Shown here piece by piece: positions 44,751 to 56,980 of a stretch of 64,000 nt of DNA. Origin of the DNA: Alligator mississippiensis. Lineage: Eukaryota > Chordata > Crocodylia > Alligatoridae. A model generated the notes under the pieces. The model saw nothing but the letters and a program-made list of their open reading frames with translations, was not told where the DNA came from and made no database searches. The translations under genes were made by a program, and so were the position numbers. Every line of letters starts with the position of its first letter. Within the stretch, counting starts at the first letter, position 1. Where the stretch lies: NCBI RefSeq assembly GCF_030867095.1, contig NC_081830.1, positions 33,525,832-33,589,831 on the forward strand. The letters run 5' to 3'.

Positions 44751-46954
44751 TTAGGCCCCTGTGCTGTCCAGCTGGCCACAGAGTTCCCTGCTGCCCTCAG
44801 AGGACCCCCACCCCTTTTCCCCCTGGAGGGGCAGGCAACCCCTGTTGCCCCAGCCTCTGCCCCCACCACCCTGCACTGACCAAATGTTAGGGATTTTGCT
44901 TTACTTGGCTGGTGGGATCAGGGATAGGGCAATCTGAGCCAGATTGGTATTTGGCTTCCCCTGCTGGAATTTATGGGGAATTGCACATGGGGCTTAATTT
45001 GTTCAAAAGCCCAGTGCAGGCAAACACAAACCCAACGCGCCAAAATAAACAAGATTAAAATTTGTAATGCTCTTTAAATTAATGAGGATTAGATGCTGTA
45101 GTGTGTACAAGTGGCCACAAATTACATTTTCATCATATGTGCATTGTGATGACAGGCATGTGTGCACGCATCCCTGGGGGCTCTACTTGGATTACACTGG
45201 GGGCAAAGAACAGGCTACTTCACACAGTGATCCATCTGCTTGAAGCTCCCTCTAGTGAAGCCAGACAAGATGCCCAAACTGTACTTGAAGAGCCTTTTAG
45301 TGGGAGTCCTTATTCTGGTACAGTTTCATGCAAGGAAGGCCTGTTGAAGGATGTCACCTAGTCTCCAACATGGAGTGTTCACGTATGTTTGGAGAGAGGA
45401 AAAGGAAGGAAACATCTAGAATTATGCTTCCTTTCAGGCAAACCAAGCCCATATGTGTACAAGACTTGGCATTCCCCAGCATTCTGGCACTACCTTCTGG
45501 TGGAGAGAGGAGGCTCACATTCCATCAAACGTGTCCTGAAATCACACCCCTGCAGCAGTTCTCACCAGACATCCATCTTACCCACAGGGTGGAGGGGTTG
45601 TAGGAATCATTGGCGGTTAGTCTGTTTGCAGACCACTCAGCACTGCAGGCCAGGTCCCATCTCACTTGCATTGATATGATCCCATTGGGCTATATCCTGG
45701 CCTCTGTTCCTGAAGTACAATCCAAAAGGCTGCCATTCCTCCAGCATTACATCAGCTCATGTGATGCATTTGGCACTAACTAGCTTTTGGGTATAATGTG
45801 TAAGCAGCCAGATGGTGTCCTTTTGCCCAGGTCACAGGCTTACACTCTCTTTTGATTGCTTTCCTTCTGATGCTATGACTCTTTCCCTCTTGACTGCCAC
45901 TTTTCAGTAGGAGGCAGGTGAATGGTACTTCTGGCTATGCCTGCCCCATAGCTTGCTGGTTAGGGCACAGTGCTAGGACATGAAGTGAGTTTAAATGTCT
46001 TGAGGGTGGGTCCCCCAGAACTTGTTTCCCATGACCTGGGCCAGTGCTCCAACTGGTAGGTTGCTTATGAAGGAAGGTCATTTGAATGTGGAAGTCATGG
46101 GTGCCTGGTGGATAGCTGCAGCTGTTCATGTAGGCATGTCTTTATCTGGATCCTAAGTCCAGTTGAGGCATGTAGTTTTGGCAGGTTGTGGGGGAATGGA
46201 GTTCTGACCAGATGGAAGATACATCTGTGGAGGCATCTATTTTGCTGTAGACCCATGACTGTCTCTTCATTACAAGAGAAAATTTTAGCCCATGCTAAGT
46301 TGCATCTAAGTGCTGCATGTGAACAAGTGGAAAAGGCATGTGATCCTACAGGGAAAAAATCCAGATGTGACTTTGGGGGTGTACTAGTTTCCTAGTGGAA
46401 GCTCAGGAGAACCTCATATCACAGATGATGTAGAATGCCTCCCTGTCCCTGGTCACATGAGCTGAGACTGCTGGCAGCTACATGGAGACTTCTAGGGGGT
46501 GAAGAAGAAACTTTTCCTTCAGATGCCAAGGGGCAGTTAGAAGCCTGCTTGGAGCTAGGCATTGTTCCACCTCCGTGAATATTGTTCATTTGGAGGTGTC
46601 CTGGATGAGTTGCTATGGGACAGGCCTGTGCTGTTAACATAATGGTGGACTTGAAGATTTAATCATTGGTGGAAGTTAACACAATGTAAAGTGGCAGAAT
46701 TGGCAACAAACCGTGGGATCAGCAGTGAGGAACCAACACCATCTGTACTTGTCAGGCAGGGGCAATCGGACTGATGCGGGAACAAAATACAAAGTGGGCA
46801 GAAGGGGCTGAGGCTTCTGAGGGGAGTCTCTGATGTTGAGGGGCTTGTTCTGGATTCATTCTTAAACTTTAAAATGGCTGTGTGTCTGAGCGTGTCTGCA
46901 CTGTGGTGGGGCTGGAGCATGGGAACAAAGGTGTTAGTACTGCACCTCAGGAGA
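44751..46954. other. Unassigned; possible paired SINE heads
   Basis: 45945-45985 (plus) has ctggttagggcacagtgctag and 46030-46070 (minus) has cagttggagcactggcccag. Both look like tRNA A-box regions facing each other. The rest shows nothing recognisable. Confidence 0.35.
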
Positions 46955-47690
46955 ATGTATATGTGTTGGTGATTCTGACTGGGAGATGACTTCCTAAGAA
47001 GCACAGCAGCAGAAAGGGATCTTGGAGTCATAGTTGACTCCAAGATGAACATGAGTAGTCAGTGTGACAAAGGGATCAGTAAAGCTAACTGCACTCTATC
47101 TGTATTGTCAAGTGCATCACGAGTGGGTCTAGGGAGGTAATACTTCCCCTCTGTGTGGCACTGGTAAGGCCGCAGCTGGTGTACTGCGTCCAGTTTTGGG
47201 AGCCCCACTTCAAGAGGGATGTGGAAAACCTTGAGAGGGTCCAGAGGAAAGCCACTCATATGGTTAGGGGCCTGGAGGTAAGGTCCTACAAGGAGAGATT
47301 GAGGGACCTGGATCTCTTCAGCCTCTGCAAGAGACGGCTGAGAGGAGATCTAGTGGTAGTTTACAAATTCCAGGGGGGGGGACGGACAGCAAGGAATAGG
47401 AGCTGCTCTGTTTACCAGGGCACCACTTCGAGTAACTAGAAACAGTGGCCACAGACTGACAGAGAGCAGACTTAGTTTAGACTTTAGGAAGAACTTTATA
47501 GTAAGGGTTACCAGAATCTGGAATAGGCTTCAAAGGGAGGTGGTGCTCTCCCCTATCTTGGAGGTCTTTAAAAGGAGACTGGACAAGCACCTGGCTGGGG
47601 TCACCTGACCCCAGTGCTCTTTTCTGCCCAGGGCAGGGGGTCAGACTCTGATCTACTAAAGTCCCTTCTGACCCTAAACATCTATGATTG
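46955..47690 (+). repeat. CR1 LINE 3' fragment
   Basis: ORF2 C-terminal text is recognisable: LRSTAAERDLGVIVDSKMN, ALVRPQLVYCVQFWEP, ERVQRKATHMVRGLE and LCKRRLRGDLVVVYKF, then the wnrlqrevv-type block. The CR1 3' UTR follows and ends in aacatctatgatt. A longest open piece of 94 codons (47155-47439) is broken by indels on both sides. Its subfamily resembles the copies at 9.8 and 24.9 kb. Confidence 0.85.
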
Positions 47691-48018
47691 AGATCAAGCC
47701 GGTTTCTAGAACTTCTGTCCCAGACCCCTTCCTGGTTTAAGTTAAACCAGAGTCCCCCAGCATGCTTTGCAGCCCTGGGCAGGGCTGTGCTCTCTGCTGC
47801 AGTGGAAAAGGGCTGGCCCCACCCCTGTGTTCCCTAGTTGGAGCAGGGGAGAGCAGGGGCAGAGGCATGGCCATATGCCAGCCCCTGCCCCCCAGGCAAA
47901 GGGAGCAGGAAAGAGGCTTATTTAGCCCCTCTTTCCCCATCCTACCAGCACAGACCTGCCAGGCATTTCTGCACTCTCTGCTGCAGAGGAGAGGGCATAG
48001 CCAGCGCCGGCAGCAGCC
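47691..48018. other. GC-rich sequence flanking palindrome
   Basis: It contains the small palindrome ctggtttaagttaaaccag near 47732, and gcccc/ttatttagcccctc modules similar to those in the large palindrome that follows. It may belong to the same element. Confidence 0.4.
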
Positions 48019-48508
48019 TTAAATGAACTGGCTAGGTAGGGGTTTAATTCCCCCCTCCCTGTCCCACCACAATGAACCCGAGTTAGGGTCCTCCTGGCGC
48101 TCCCCCCTCACTGCTGCAGGGGTGGGGGTGCAGCCAGATGCTGGCTGGCATGGCTCCCTTACACATTGGGGGAATAAGGGGGGGTTATTTTCCCTCCTCC
48201 CTCCAGCATCTGGTGAAGGGGGCAGCAAGGGGGCTTAATCCACTGCTTTCCCTGTGCACGGAGTGATCAGTGGAGGCGGTGGTCAGGGTAGGTGGACCCC
48301 AGCTGCAGTCCCCTGGAGTGGAGGAGGGAATAAACCCCCTACTTGCCGCCTCTGCCTTGAGGGGCCATTCCAACTGGTGTCTGACCATGCCCCCACCCCT
48401 GCCACTGCTGCAGTGAGGGGGGGAGTGCCAAGTGGATCCCGGCTTGGGTCTGTGCCAGTGGGACAGGGAGGGGGGAATTAAAACCCCACCCCTAGCCAGT
48501 TCACTTGA
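48019..48508. repeat. 490-bp imperfect palindrome (foldback element)
   Basis: The left arm from aaatgaactggctagg, followed by tttaattcccccctccctgt, is the reverse complement of the right arm ending 48508 (acagggaggggggaatta, then cctagccagttcactt). Inner blocks also pair: 48100-48132 with 48386-48425, and 48170-48215 with 48310-48350. The axis is near 48263. Arms are about 245 bp and imperfect. No TSD was resolved. Confidence 0.7.
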
Positions 48509-48836
48509 AGCCTCAGAGGTGGCTGTGAAGCCTAAACCAAACTAGGAGGAAATCTTTCAATGTGGCTCACGGTGAAACTCTGGAAGCTCCACAAGGTCTG
48601 CTCGGGCCTTTCTAAAGAAGGATCAGAGACCTTGCAGCCAGTCACGGTCAAGATGTATATCCAGGATAGGGGCAAAGTGAAATACTGGTGTAGCAGCCTT
48701 TAAAAAATGGACCCACCTGAACAGAATGGGAAGAGCTGCCTGGCAGAGGCAGAGTTTGTCCCAGAGGGGACACTGTAGGCTCTGAGGGCAAGTGAAGCTG
48801 TTTTGGAAGCAGCCCTGTTGGAAGTGGGAGGGGTGA
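48509..48836. other. Unassigned sequence
   Basis: Nothing recognised. Confidence 0.4.
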
Positions 48837-49850
48837 TGTAACCCCTGCAAAGTTTTGAAAGAGAGGGTTAGCAAAAGCCCAGGAAGGGCCCTGAGCTGGG
48901 ATTGGCTGAGAGGCTTGGATAAAACAGGGAGCAGTTGTTCATGCTGGGGGGGTGGGGTGGGAGGGACGAGAGAGAGGGGGCTGAGGGACAGGCTGGAGAC
49001 CGGATTTGGAGTTTCAGCACAGTGGTCCCTCGCAGAGCCCTTGAGAGAGCTCTGCGGAAGCAGCAGCAGAGAAGCTGCAAGGGAGTGAGCAGTATCCAGT
49101 ATCCAGTTCTTCTCTCTGGCCCCAGAAGGCTGTCGAGGCAGGAGCAGGCAGGGACTGCTTGTGTGGAGAATCCAAGCCTGGAGAGACCTGTCTGCAGCCG
49201 GTGTGGCTGGGTGAGCACAGCAGAGCCGGGGTGGGGACTGCCAGAGTCTGCCCTAGTTTCCCTGATGGGTGAGGGGCCCCAGGGGCAGGCAAAGCCCAGG
49301 GAGGGGCTGCATTTGCAGAGGCTGTGTGGGACAGGAGGGTTGCTACAGCCTGCACCCCAGACACTGTTCACAGCAGATCCCGGGGAGGGGGTCAAAGGCA
49401 GGGGGAGGCTGTCTTGCAGGGTCTGCAGAAGAGGAGTCTCCGCTTGCTGCCCAGAGACTCCAGGAGCACGGAGGCGGACACCAGCGCCAGGGAGCATCCA
49501 CAGACCACGTGCAGGGATACAGACAGTCCCGCTCCCTGAGATACCCCGCTAGGGGCAATGCACACAGGATCCCCAGTACACCGTGTGCAAGTGAGAGACT
49601 GTAAATAAGTACTTGAGGGTTTATTAGTCGGTGTATCCATGTGCTTATTTAATGATTATTTGTTATGCTGTAAATAATTAAATCTTGTAAATAGTTTGAG
49701 AATTGTCTGCGAGGGTGCTTGATTGTAAGGGGAGTCTCTCCACTCGGGGGCACTGCAGCAGCTTCCCAGGGGGGCTGGGTAGAGTTACTGGGTACCCCAG
49801 GATCCCATTATTCAGGTGAGGGCACATGTAGTGTTGCACCCAGGGTTACA
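48837..49850. mobile_element. LTR-like unit, 1014 bp
   Basis: Ends are inverted: tgtaacccctg at the left and cagggttaca at the right (TG...CA). A tggataaaacaggg TATA-like site lies at 48916. An AT-rich stretch (taaataattaaatcttg) at 49670 precedes a U5-like tail. No matching TSD is visible (ggtga against ctggg), so the call is tentative. Two overlapping long frames here (205 and 209 codons, opposite strands) are GC-rich artefacts. Confidence 0.5.
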
Positions 49851-52424
49851 CTGGGAAGCAAGAATAAATTCCTGAAGCCCTTGCAAAAGGGATGGAGTTA
49901 GAGGAGCTGGGGAAAGGCCCTCACTTTGCTAAGGGGTTGCTGAATGGGTCATGCCTGTAGCTCAGCCAGATAAGGCTGTATTGTCGAGGGGGGAGAATAA
50001 ACACATGGTGAATCAAGACAAGTTAAACTGTTTCATGGATGGGGGATGTCTGTTAGGCGGGGGTAAAGACACAAACCAACCCCAAAGTGGTGCCTTGTCT
50101 ACCCAGCTCTCAGCAGATGTGGAAGAGAATAAGATCTTTATCACTACAGCCACTCACAGGGGCACACTTCAGTGCAGTACGTTGGCCTGAAATGGCCTCT
50201 GCAGTTGGAATTTTCCAGAGACATGGAAATTTTTCTCGAAAGGTTTGGTACGTGACAGTGAGGGCTGATGACAACATCCTGGGCACAGGCAGAAGCAATG
50301 CTGACCATCTGTTAATGCTAGAGATGGTGCATCAAAGCCTGGAGACAGCGTAGCTTTGTGTACAGCAGAAAAACCTGCTTTCTCTCAAACGAAGTATGTG
50401 GCTATGGGACAGACCAAGAGCATGTTCCCTGACGAAAGACAAGCTCATGGCCACTGATGTTAAATTATTATGACAAGTTTCTCCCAAATGTTGGAGCCTT
50501 TTCTGAGTCCTTGCATCGCTGGGGGAAGGAACTCCTGAGTGGCAGGGGCAGAGAAAGGAAATGGGGTTGCGAGCCCTGGAAGCTACCTGCATATAGCTTT
50601 GGGCTTTGACCCTGGCTGTTTTTGAATAGAAGAAAGTCCATAGAGCAGGTTGTCAGTGCAGGCACAGCTTAGCATTAGCAGAGGAATCTGGCCCTGGAGC
50701 TTCCAGGTGAATTTGGGAGGCCATACTGCCCAGACCTCAGTTGGGAACCTGACTCAACAGGGCCCTATTCCATCTTGGGTGCTGGCCAAAGGCAGTGGGT
50801 TGGGTCCAGGCTCTATCCTAAATGAAACTGGGCCCTAGCCTTGTACAGTCCATTTTAAATGATGGCTGAGTCTTACAGAGACATCAGGATCATGTTTGCA
50901 AGCTGCAGAGCCTTGGCCTGTGGATGGTTCTTGTTAGAAGAAGCCAAGGACCGGAGAGAAGGCAGCTGTGCTGGAATGGACAGGATCAATAGAGAGTGGG
51001 CCTCTGTCCTGGGAGATTGGTGCCAGCACTTTGTGGAAAGCTACTATCTCATTCTGAGAGAGATGAGCCCTTGGCTGTTCACAAGGCCACATCCCAGTTG
51101 TGAATGAAGAGGGGAACAGATGTAGAAAATGTCCTGCTCATGAGATGAAGTGAGTTCTCTTGGGTAATATGTGATGGATTCACGCTTCAGCCTGAGGTTG
51201 CTTTCTGTTCATACAGTGAGAATCTTTTATTCATTCCCCCCCCCCCACTTCTCTGTTGTGATATGATGTAGTCAAGATAAAGCAGCATGTTTCCTTGCAG
51301 TGCTCTGCAGACATTGAGCTTTTGAACTGAGCAAGCCTTCAAGGAAAAGCTGTACAATTAATGGAAGTGAAACTCACTAGTGTCCTCTTACCTCCTCCTG
51401 TTCTCAGCAAGGCTGTGTAGCCCCAAAATACCTGTGCAGTCCCAATGAAGTCAAGAGAAGTATGCATGTGGGTATGTTTGCAGACTTGGGGCTGTAGTCA
51501 GTAACAGGCACCTGTAAGCTTATTGAGAATACAGACTAAATGGGACATTGCTCTTTTTTCTGGTTGTTCTGAAAAAAAAAAGAAAAAGGGAAATATGGAC
51601 TAAATGTATTGAGGTGATTTAAAATAGTTTATTTTACAACGCCTTTCAAAACATATTTCGAAAAGGCCTACATTAACGATATTGTATATTTAAAAAAACA
51701 AACCCTTTTCAAATTCAGTCTTCCTTTAATTTTAATTCACCACTTACAAGGATTTAATAAAGTAAATAATTAAAATATTCAGATGGCTCATACTTAATGC
51801 ATGAATATGATTCCAGTCTTGTAATATGACGCAATTGAATAAACCCACACCTGGTACAAAACTGGATCTTCAGCAGTAAGTGACATTTTTTACAAATGAG
51901 GGAGGGGGGGAACAGAGCCAAATATTTAAATGGTATTTAGTGGATTTGCATAAGGGCTTCATTAGGTACCTAAATACCTCTGAATAGCTGGCTCATAAGG
52001 GTCCAGTACTACATAGGCTCCTGTTGACGCATCTGAAGATTACCATGTTTTCAATTAAATGCATATGGGTAAATACTCTCGGGCTCAGAACCTCAAATGC
52101 TAATGGGTTGCTGAGGGTAGTACACCACTGGCACAGGCAGTTCCTAACTGTACCGGTAATGAAGAGCTCTGAAGTGTTGTGGAGGCTGAACAGCATGTTA
52201 CCGTGTTTAAATATTCAGCATAGTAGTTCTGGGGAGAAGGGAAGCTTCTGTTCTTCTGTGAGAGACTTTGTCCCACGCCAACCTTATTAGAAGGGTAGAA
52301 AATCGTCTACCTGGCTGTGTCTACTGGGGCTGCACACGCTCTCTACAACCCTGAGCCAGGAGTGTGCAAAGGGTGGAGCACCCAGCTGCGACTCCTCATA
52401 CCAGTGGGTTCCTAGGATCCCAGA
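49851..52424. other. Unassigned; AT-rich part at 51590-51870
   Basis: No element recognised. 51590-51870 is markedly AT-rich (aaaatagtttattttacaac, then tttaataaagtaaataatt), unlike its surroundings. It could be a conserved non-coding or matrix-attachment-like stretch. A C run lies at 51236-51247. Confidence 0.3.
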
Positions 52425-52535
52425 GAAGTCTGGCAGAGGGGACCTTGGGAGGTCACATCGGGTCCAGCCCCCTGCTCAAGGCAGGATCAGCCCTGACTAA
52501 ACCAGCCCAGCCAAGTGTCTGCAGTGGAGCTCACA
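52425..52535 (-). repeat. CR1 LINE 3' fragment
   Basis: The minus-strand CR1 3' text gggaccttgggaggtcacat is followed by ccagccccctgctcaaggca and ggatcagccctgactaaacc. Confidence 0.7.
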
Positions 52536-55500
52536 GATGATGTTGAGGCTTAGTTAGTTTGCTTTGTGCAGTGTTTTCAATACACATGCTACAAATGTGC
52601 CTGCTTAAACAATGCCAGAGCCCCCAAACCAACCTCTTTTCCCACTTTGTAGTCTCATCTGGGTACTGAGGAATAGGTCCAATGGCACAGGGCAGTTCTC
52701 TAGTCTGTAAAATTTTGCCCTGCCTGCTAATGATGCACATGGCATGATTTTTGTTTGGGAGAGTCACACCCCCCCAGCACACCTGCTATTTCTAGCTCTC
52801 TTACTGAAAACACACACACATGGCTTTTTAGAAAACTCCATGTGTAACACATGTCTGCCAAGGCACCCCCTCAAGAAAAACTGTTTCCTGTCACAGAGCT
52901 GGTTTCTTCAAGCACTCTGGGATATGAGGAACATCACTGTAGGAGATAAGAGATCCAAGGACCTCCTGCTGGCAAACACTGAGCTGCTCGACAGCTCTCT
53001 TTGAATCAGGCAGTAGCTCCTGCCTTCTGAAGCAGGGAGGATCAGAGCTTTCTTGCGGAAGCTCAGCACCAGTTGTGCCCCCCTGTAAGAGCTAGCATGA
53101 CCTTCCTAGAACTATTATTGCTAGTAATGCAATCCTCCACTGTAGGACCATGGGCCGATGAGACTCTCAGACCCTGCCCCTCCCATCCTTATGATTTCTG
53201 TTTTGTCGTTTGTGCTGGCACAGCCCTTGCTCATGAAGAAGCAGTATTTATAGTCCTTGTGGACCTTATCAATATTCCCGAACCAAAGTCTCTGTTAGAT
53301 GTGCCTTCACTGTCTATAAGAATCTACACAGTAGCTGTGCTGGTTTGAGCAACTTTTTTGCAGCTATTTAGTTGGTCTAATAAATATCGTCTCTACAGAA
53401 AGACTTTACCTCCCCTATCTGCTGCATCCAGAGTTCTGTCAGTACTGGAACCTGAAGTGCTGGTGTTTCCAAACTCTTTGCTACTAGTAGTGGCCTTCAC
53501 ACTTGACTACTGGTGATTCTTCCTGTTTCTGTTCTGTAGGGATCTTCTGCTATAGGAATATTACTTTTAGGCATCCTCAGTCATGCATGGCACCAACAGC
53601 ACATCTCTTAGGAGGTTCTTTCCTTTCCCCAGACTGACTAATGGGGTACTCGCACAAGGAGTCCTCACCATCACCACCACATGCTCTAGAGAGGTCCCCT
53701 GCTCAATAGGTACCACTGCAGTAACATGCCCTTATGGTATCTGTTTTAATTCTAAAATGAGTGAGCCACTGCACTCTCCAAAGGATTTTAAAAGTGAAGG
53801 TTGGGGTCTACAAAGGACACCTTTACTAAAGATGCCTCATGCCAATGCCAATGGAGAGCTCCAGGATTTTTCTAGGAATAGATCCTGTTCCCAGAGAGGC
53901 CCTTCTATTCTGACAGTGCGCTCTCCATCAGACCAAAGACTACAGGTTTCCCATCATGGCTGACAGCCCTAGACTAATCATAGGCTATCCACTTTCTTTT
54001 TTTTCTTTTCTTGGATGCATGAACCACAGTTGGAACTGAATGGTGAAGTCATCTAAATGGGGTGCTGAATCAAATTTTTTCTCTGCCAACTGTATCTTTT
54101 CTAGTCCTACTCCTGTCCTGGAGCTCTTCAAGATGGTTTTCTCTTTCTCCCAGATCAGGTGCAGTGGAGAAGGCTCCTTGAGTTTTGTGGCAAGAATTTA
54201 AAGTCTTGGTACTTATCACTGAAGAGAAAAGGGGAAGGGGGAAGTGACCTCCAATTTTAAATCTTAGAAGTCCTAGTAAGTCCATCTGATTCAAGTTTTC
54301 AAGCTCTTCTCCATGATCCTTTCCTTAGGTCTTACAAATTGGTTTATGCATCTTTACTTGCACGATGTATGCCATCATGTACCAGCTCCCATGTGCTGGA
54401 TGAAATATCAACAATTCCTGGTTACTGACAGCTTCGAGTCCTTCTGTATGAAGAATAGCTTCAAGGGGATTTATCAATGTCTGCCTGTAGTAGCATATCA
54501 ATTAAGTAGCCAAGGCTGCCTTGTTTAACTATATCTGGCTGACAGCTGACTTTGAGATCGATCAGCTTATCAAGTCAAGTGTGGGGATGTCATATTCTGA
54601 ATCAGCCTTATAGCTGCCCGTCTTCTGGGCGCCATACACAATTTCAAAGTTTTTCCTGCTTTAGTCGTCATGGTCAGTGGACCAACGACCTGCTGAATAT
54701 CTTTTCTCCCATTGTGTTCATCCTGAAAGAGGATTCCTCAAGGCAAGGCTTGAGGAACCTCAGCCAGTGTATTCCTGTTCTGGTCCCCAGACCTAAGACA
54801 CTTGTTAGCTAATTCATTGGTAGATGCAGAAATGGAAGAGGAGACACTTCAAGCCTGATGCTTCATCCAGACCTAGAGTTTTTACTTCAAGTGTTCTCTG
54901 ATTAACTCAGTGAAATGTGCCCAAACGAATTCTGTGGGAAAGTCTAGCTTGCCTGCAGTACAGGGCATTCTCGTTCAAAGGTGAACATGAGACACACATT
55001 GTTGAGTGTGATTCTGCTTCCTGTACTCTTGTGCGCCAATGACCTTGGAGCTGTTGTGGTCTTTCTAAGCATCCCTGACTTTTTCATTTAGCTGTGTAAG
55101 TGTTCTTCTGGGTGCTATTTCAACATGTACACCATGGATGAACAACCACACTCTTCTTTTCTCACCCTTCCACCCGTGTCTCCTTCTCACCTTGCAACTT
55201 CTACAATTACAGGTCTGACTTGTGGCTTTTACCCATAAAGTAGCCATTTCCCACTGGGGCTTGAATGTTATATCCCACTACTTGATGGGAATGCTCTCCA
55301 ACCCCCACTCCCCTTTTTTTGAGTCAATGGTATCACATTCTCTTTATTTTACCTTTTTAGTAAACTGTTTCTAGTTGCTAGCAACTCAGCCTGCAGAGTA
55401 CGAGAAATTAAAACATTGATGTGTTGGTCTCTGCCTATGGTCTTTCATTAAGATGGAATAACACTCAAAACACACACAGAACTTTTGTTAAATGTCATGT

Positions 55501-55590
55501 TAGTCTTTCACACATCTATAAATTAGCTCATATGAATACTTGTTTTTCTCCAGATCTTATGGTTCATCAGAAAAGAATGAATCACTAGAT
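52536..55590. other. Unassigned sequence
   Basis: Nothing recognised over 3 kb other than the 53351-53400 repeat tail. Minor CT/T simple runs lie near 53990-54015. Confidence 0.35.
53351..53400 (+). repeat. Dispersed repeat tail, second copy
   Basis: It shares ctatttagttggtctaataa with 204-232. The preceding text (cttttt(t)gcag against cttttccag) also aligns. Confidence 0.45.
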
Positions 55591-55862
55591 CAGTAATTCT
55601 CAACCTTTTTAGACTCAAGATACCCCCTTGATAGAGTCAAAGCACCTCTCAGAAAATGCTAGTTCTTAGCTTTCACGCTTTTTTTTTTTTTTTGTCTACA
55701 GAAAAATAATAAAGCAATCCTTCTATTGCAGCAAATGAAACGACCAGAATGGGTCAGAATGTTTCTAACACTATGGATTCTTATTTGAAACCTCTGGTTT
55801 TTATCTTGTGAATGATGTTTCCATGCTTCACAAGGTGCCATGGCACCCTGGTTGAGTAACTA
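55591..55862. mobile_element. hAT-type MITE, same family as 20785
   Basis: The left end cagtaattctcaaccttttt, then agactcaaga, and the right part ggtgccatggcaccctggtt, then gag, match the 20785-21346 element. Flanking 8-mers cactagat (55583-55590) and cactagag (55863-55870) are 7 of 8 identical. A poly-T run sits inside at 55678-55694. Confidence 0.75.
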
Positions 55863-56482
55863 CACTAGAGGTATGTAGAGCCGTATCCTCCTTGCTTTCC
55901 AAGATGGTTCTTTTCGAGAGAGCAACAAAACAGATGGATGATTTGGCTTTGGCTAATATGTTTTAAGTGTTTCCTCTCCCAGGCTTTCTAAATGGGTAAT
56001 GGGCTACATTTAAATTGCCTAGTTTGAATGAATTATTCCTTCTTAATTTAAGGCTTGTTCTAGTAGAGCCCAAGTGACATATGTAGCTTGTTTTTAAAGT
56101 AGGCCTGTATTCCCAGATTCTGTAGTGCAGCTGATTGGGTTTCAGTTCATATTCTTATCAATCACAACTGTCTCGGCTTTTAGAGCAGCTTCCCAGTTTG
56201 GTAGAGTGATACTATGCTAATTTAGAGCAGACTTCCTCAAAGTGTGACAAGGGAACCTGCCCTGTTAGTGAGAAAGCAAGAAATTGAGGACTATGCCTTT
56301 TTAGGGCAAGCTCTTAAGAGACAGGTATTGAGCTAAATAAAACCTGCAATAGTATCGGAGTGGGCAGTTTGACCTGGGCAGAGCTGGAATAAAGGGCTCA
56401 CTGCTGGGAGCAGAGAGAAGCAGCGCAGGGAACTGGAGACTGACCCTGGCTGTGCTGAGTGGAGAAGCAATGTAGGAGAATG
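55863..56482. other. Unassigned sequence
   Basis: Nothing recognised. Confidence 0.4.
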
Positions 56483-56980
56483 GGCCCCCCATTACAGAAA
56501 GGATGTGGGCCAATTTAGAGAGGGTCCAGCAGAGGGCGATGAAAATGGTTTGGGGGCTGGGGCACATGACTTCAGGGGAGGCTGAGGGAACTGTGTGTAT
56601 TTAGTTTGGAAAGGAGAAGACTCAGGTGGAATTTGATAGCAGCCTTCAATTCCCTGATGGGTAGCTCTAAGGAGGATGGAGCTGGGCTGTTCTCAGTGGT
56701 GGCAGGTGACAACAAGGAGCAATGGGCTCAAGCTGCAGCAAGAGAAGTTGAGGTTAGATATTGCAGGGGGGAAACTCTCTCACAAGAAGGGTAGTGAAGC
56801 ACTGGAACAGGTTACCCAGAAAGGTTGGTGAAGCTCCATCCTTAGAGATTTCTGAGACCTAGCTAGACAAAGCCTTGGCTGGGATGATCTTGCTGGGGCT
56901 AGTTCTGCTTTGAGCAGGGGGTTGTACTAGATGTGACCTCCCGAGGTCCCTTCCAGCCCTCTTTTTCCATTATTCTAATG
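56483..56980 (+). repeat. CR1 LINE 3' fragment, older subfamily
   Basis: It has CR1 C-terminal text (attacagaaaggatgtgggcc, then agagggtccagcagagggcg). The 3' end follows: ctgctttgagcagggggttg, then gacctcccgaggtcccttcc, then a tccattattctaatg tail. The frame is lost. It differs in subfamily from the 47-kb copy and resembles 7180 and 59640. Confidence 0.8.

Noticed and set aside
48868..49552. Opposed 205- and 209-codon frames
   Set aside because: They lie in a GC-rich LTR-like unit. Mirror frames on both strands are typical of low stop-codon density, not of genes.
55678..55694. Poly-T as a processed-pseudogene tail
   Set aside because: It lies inside a hAT MITE and no cDNA-like sequence adjoins it.
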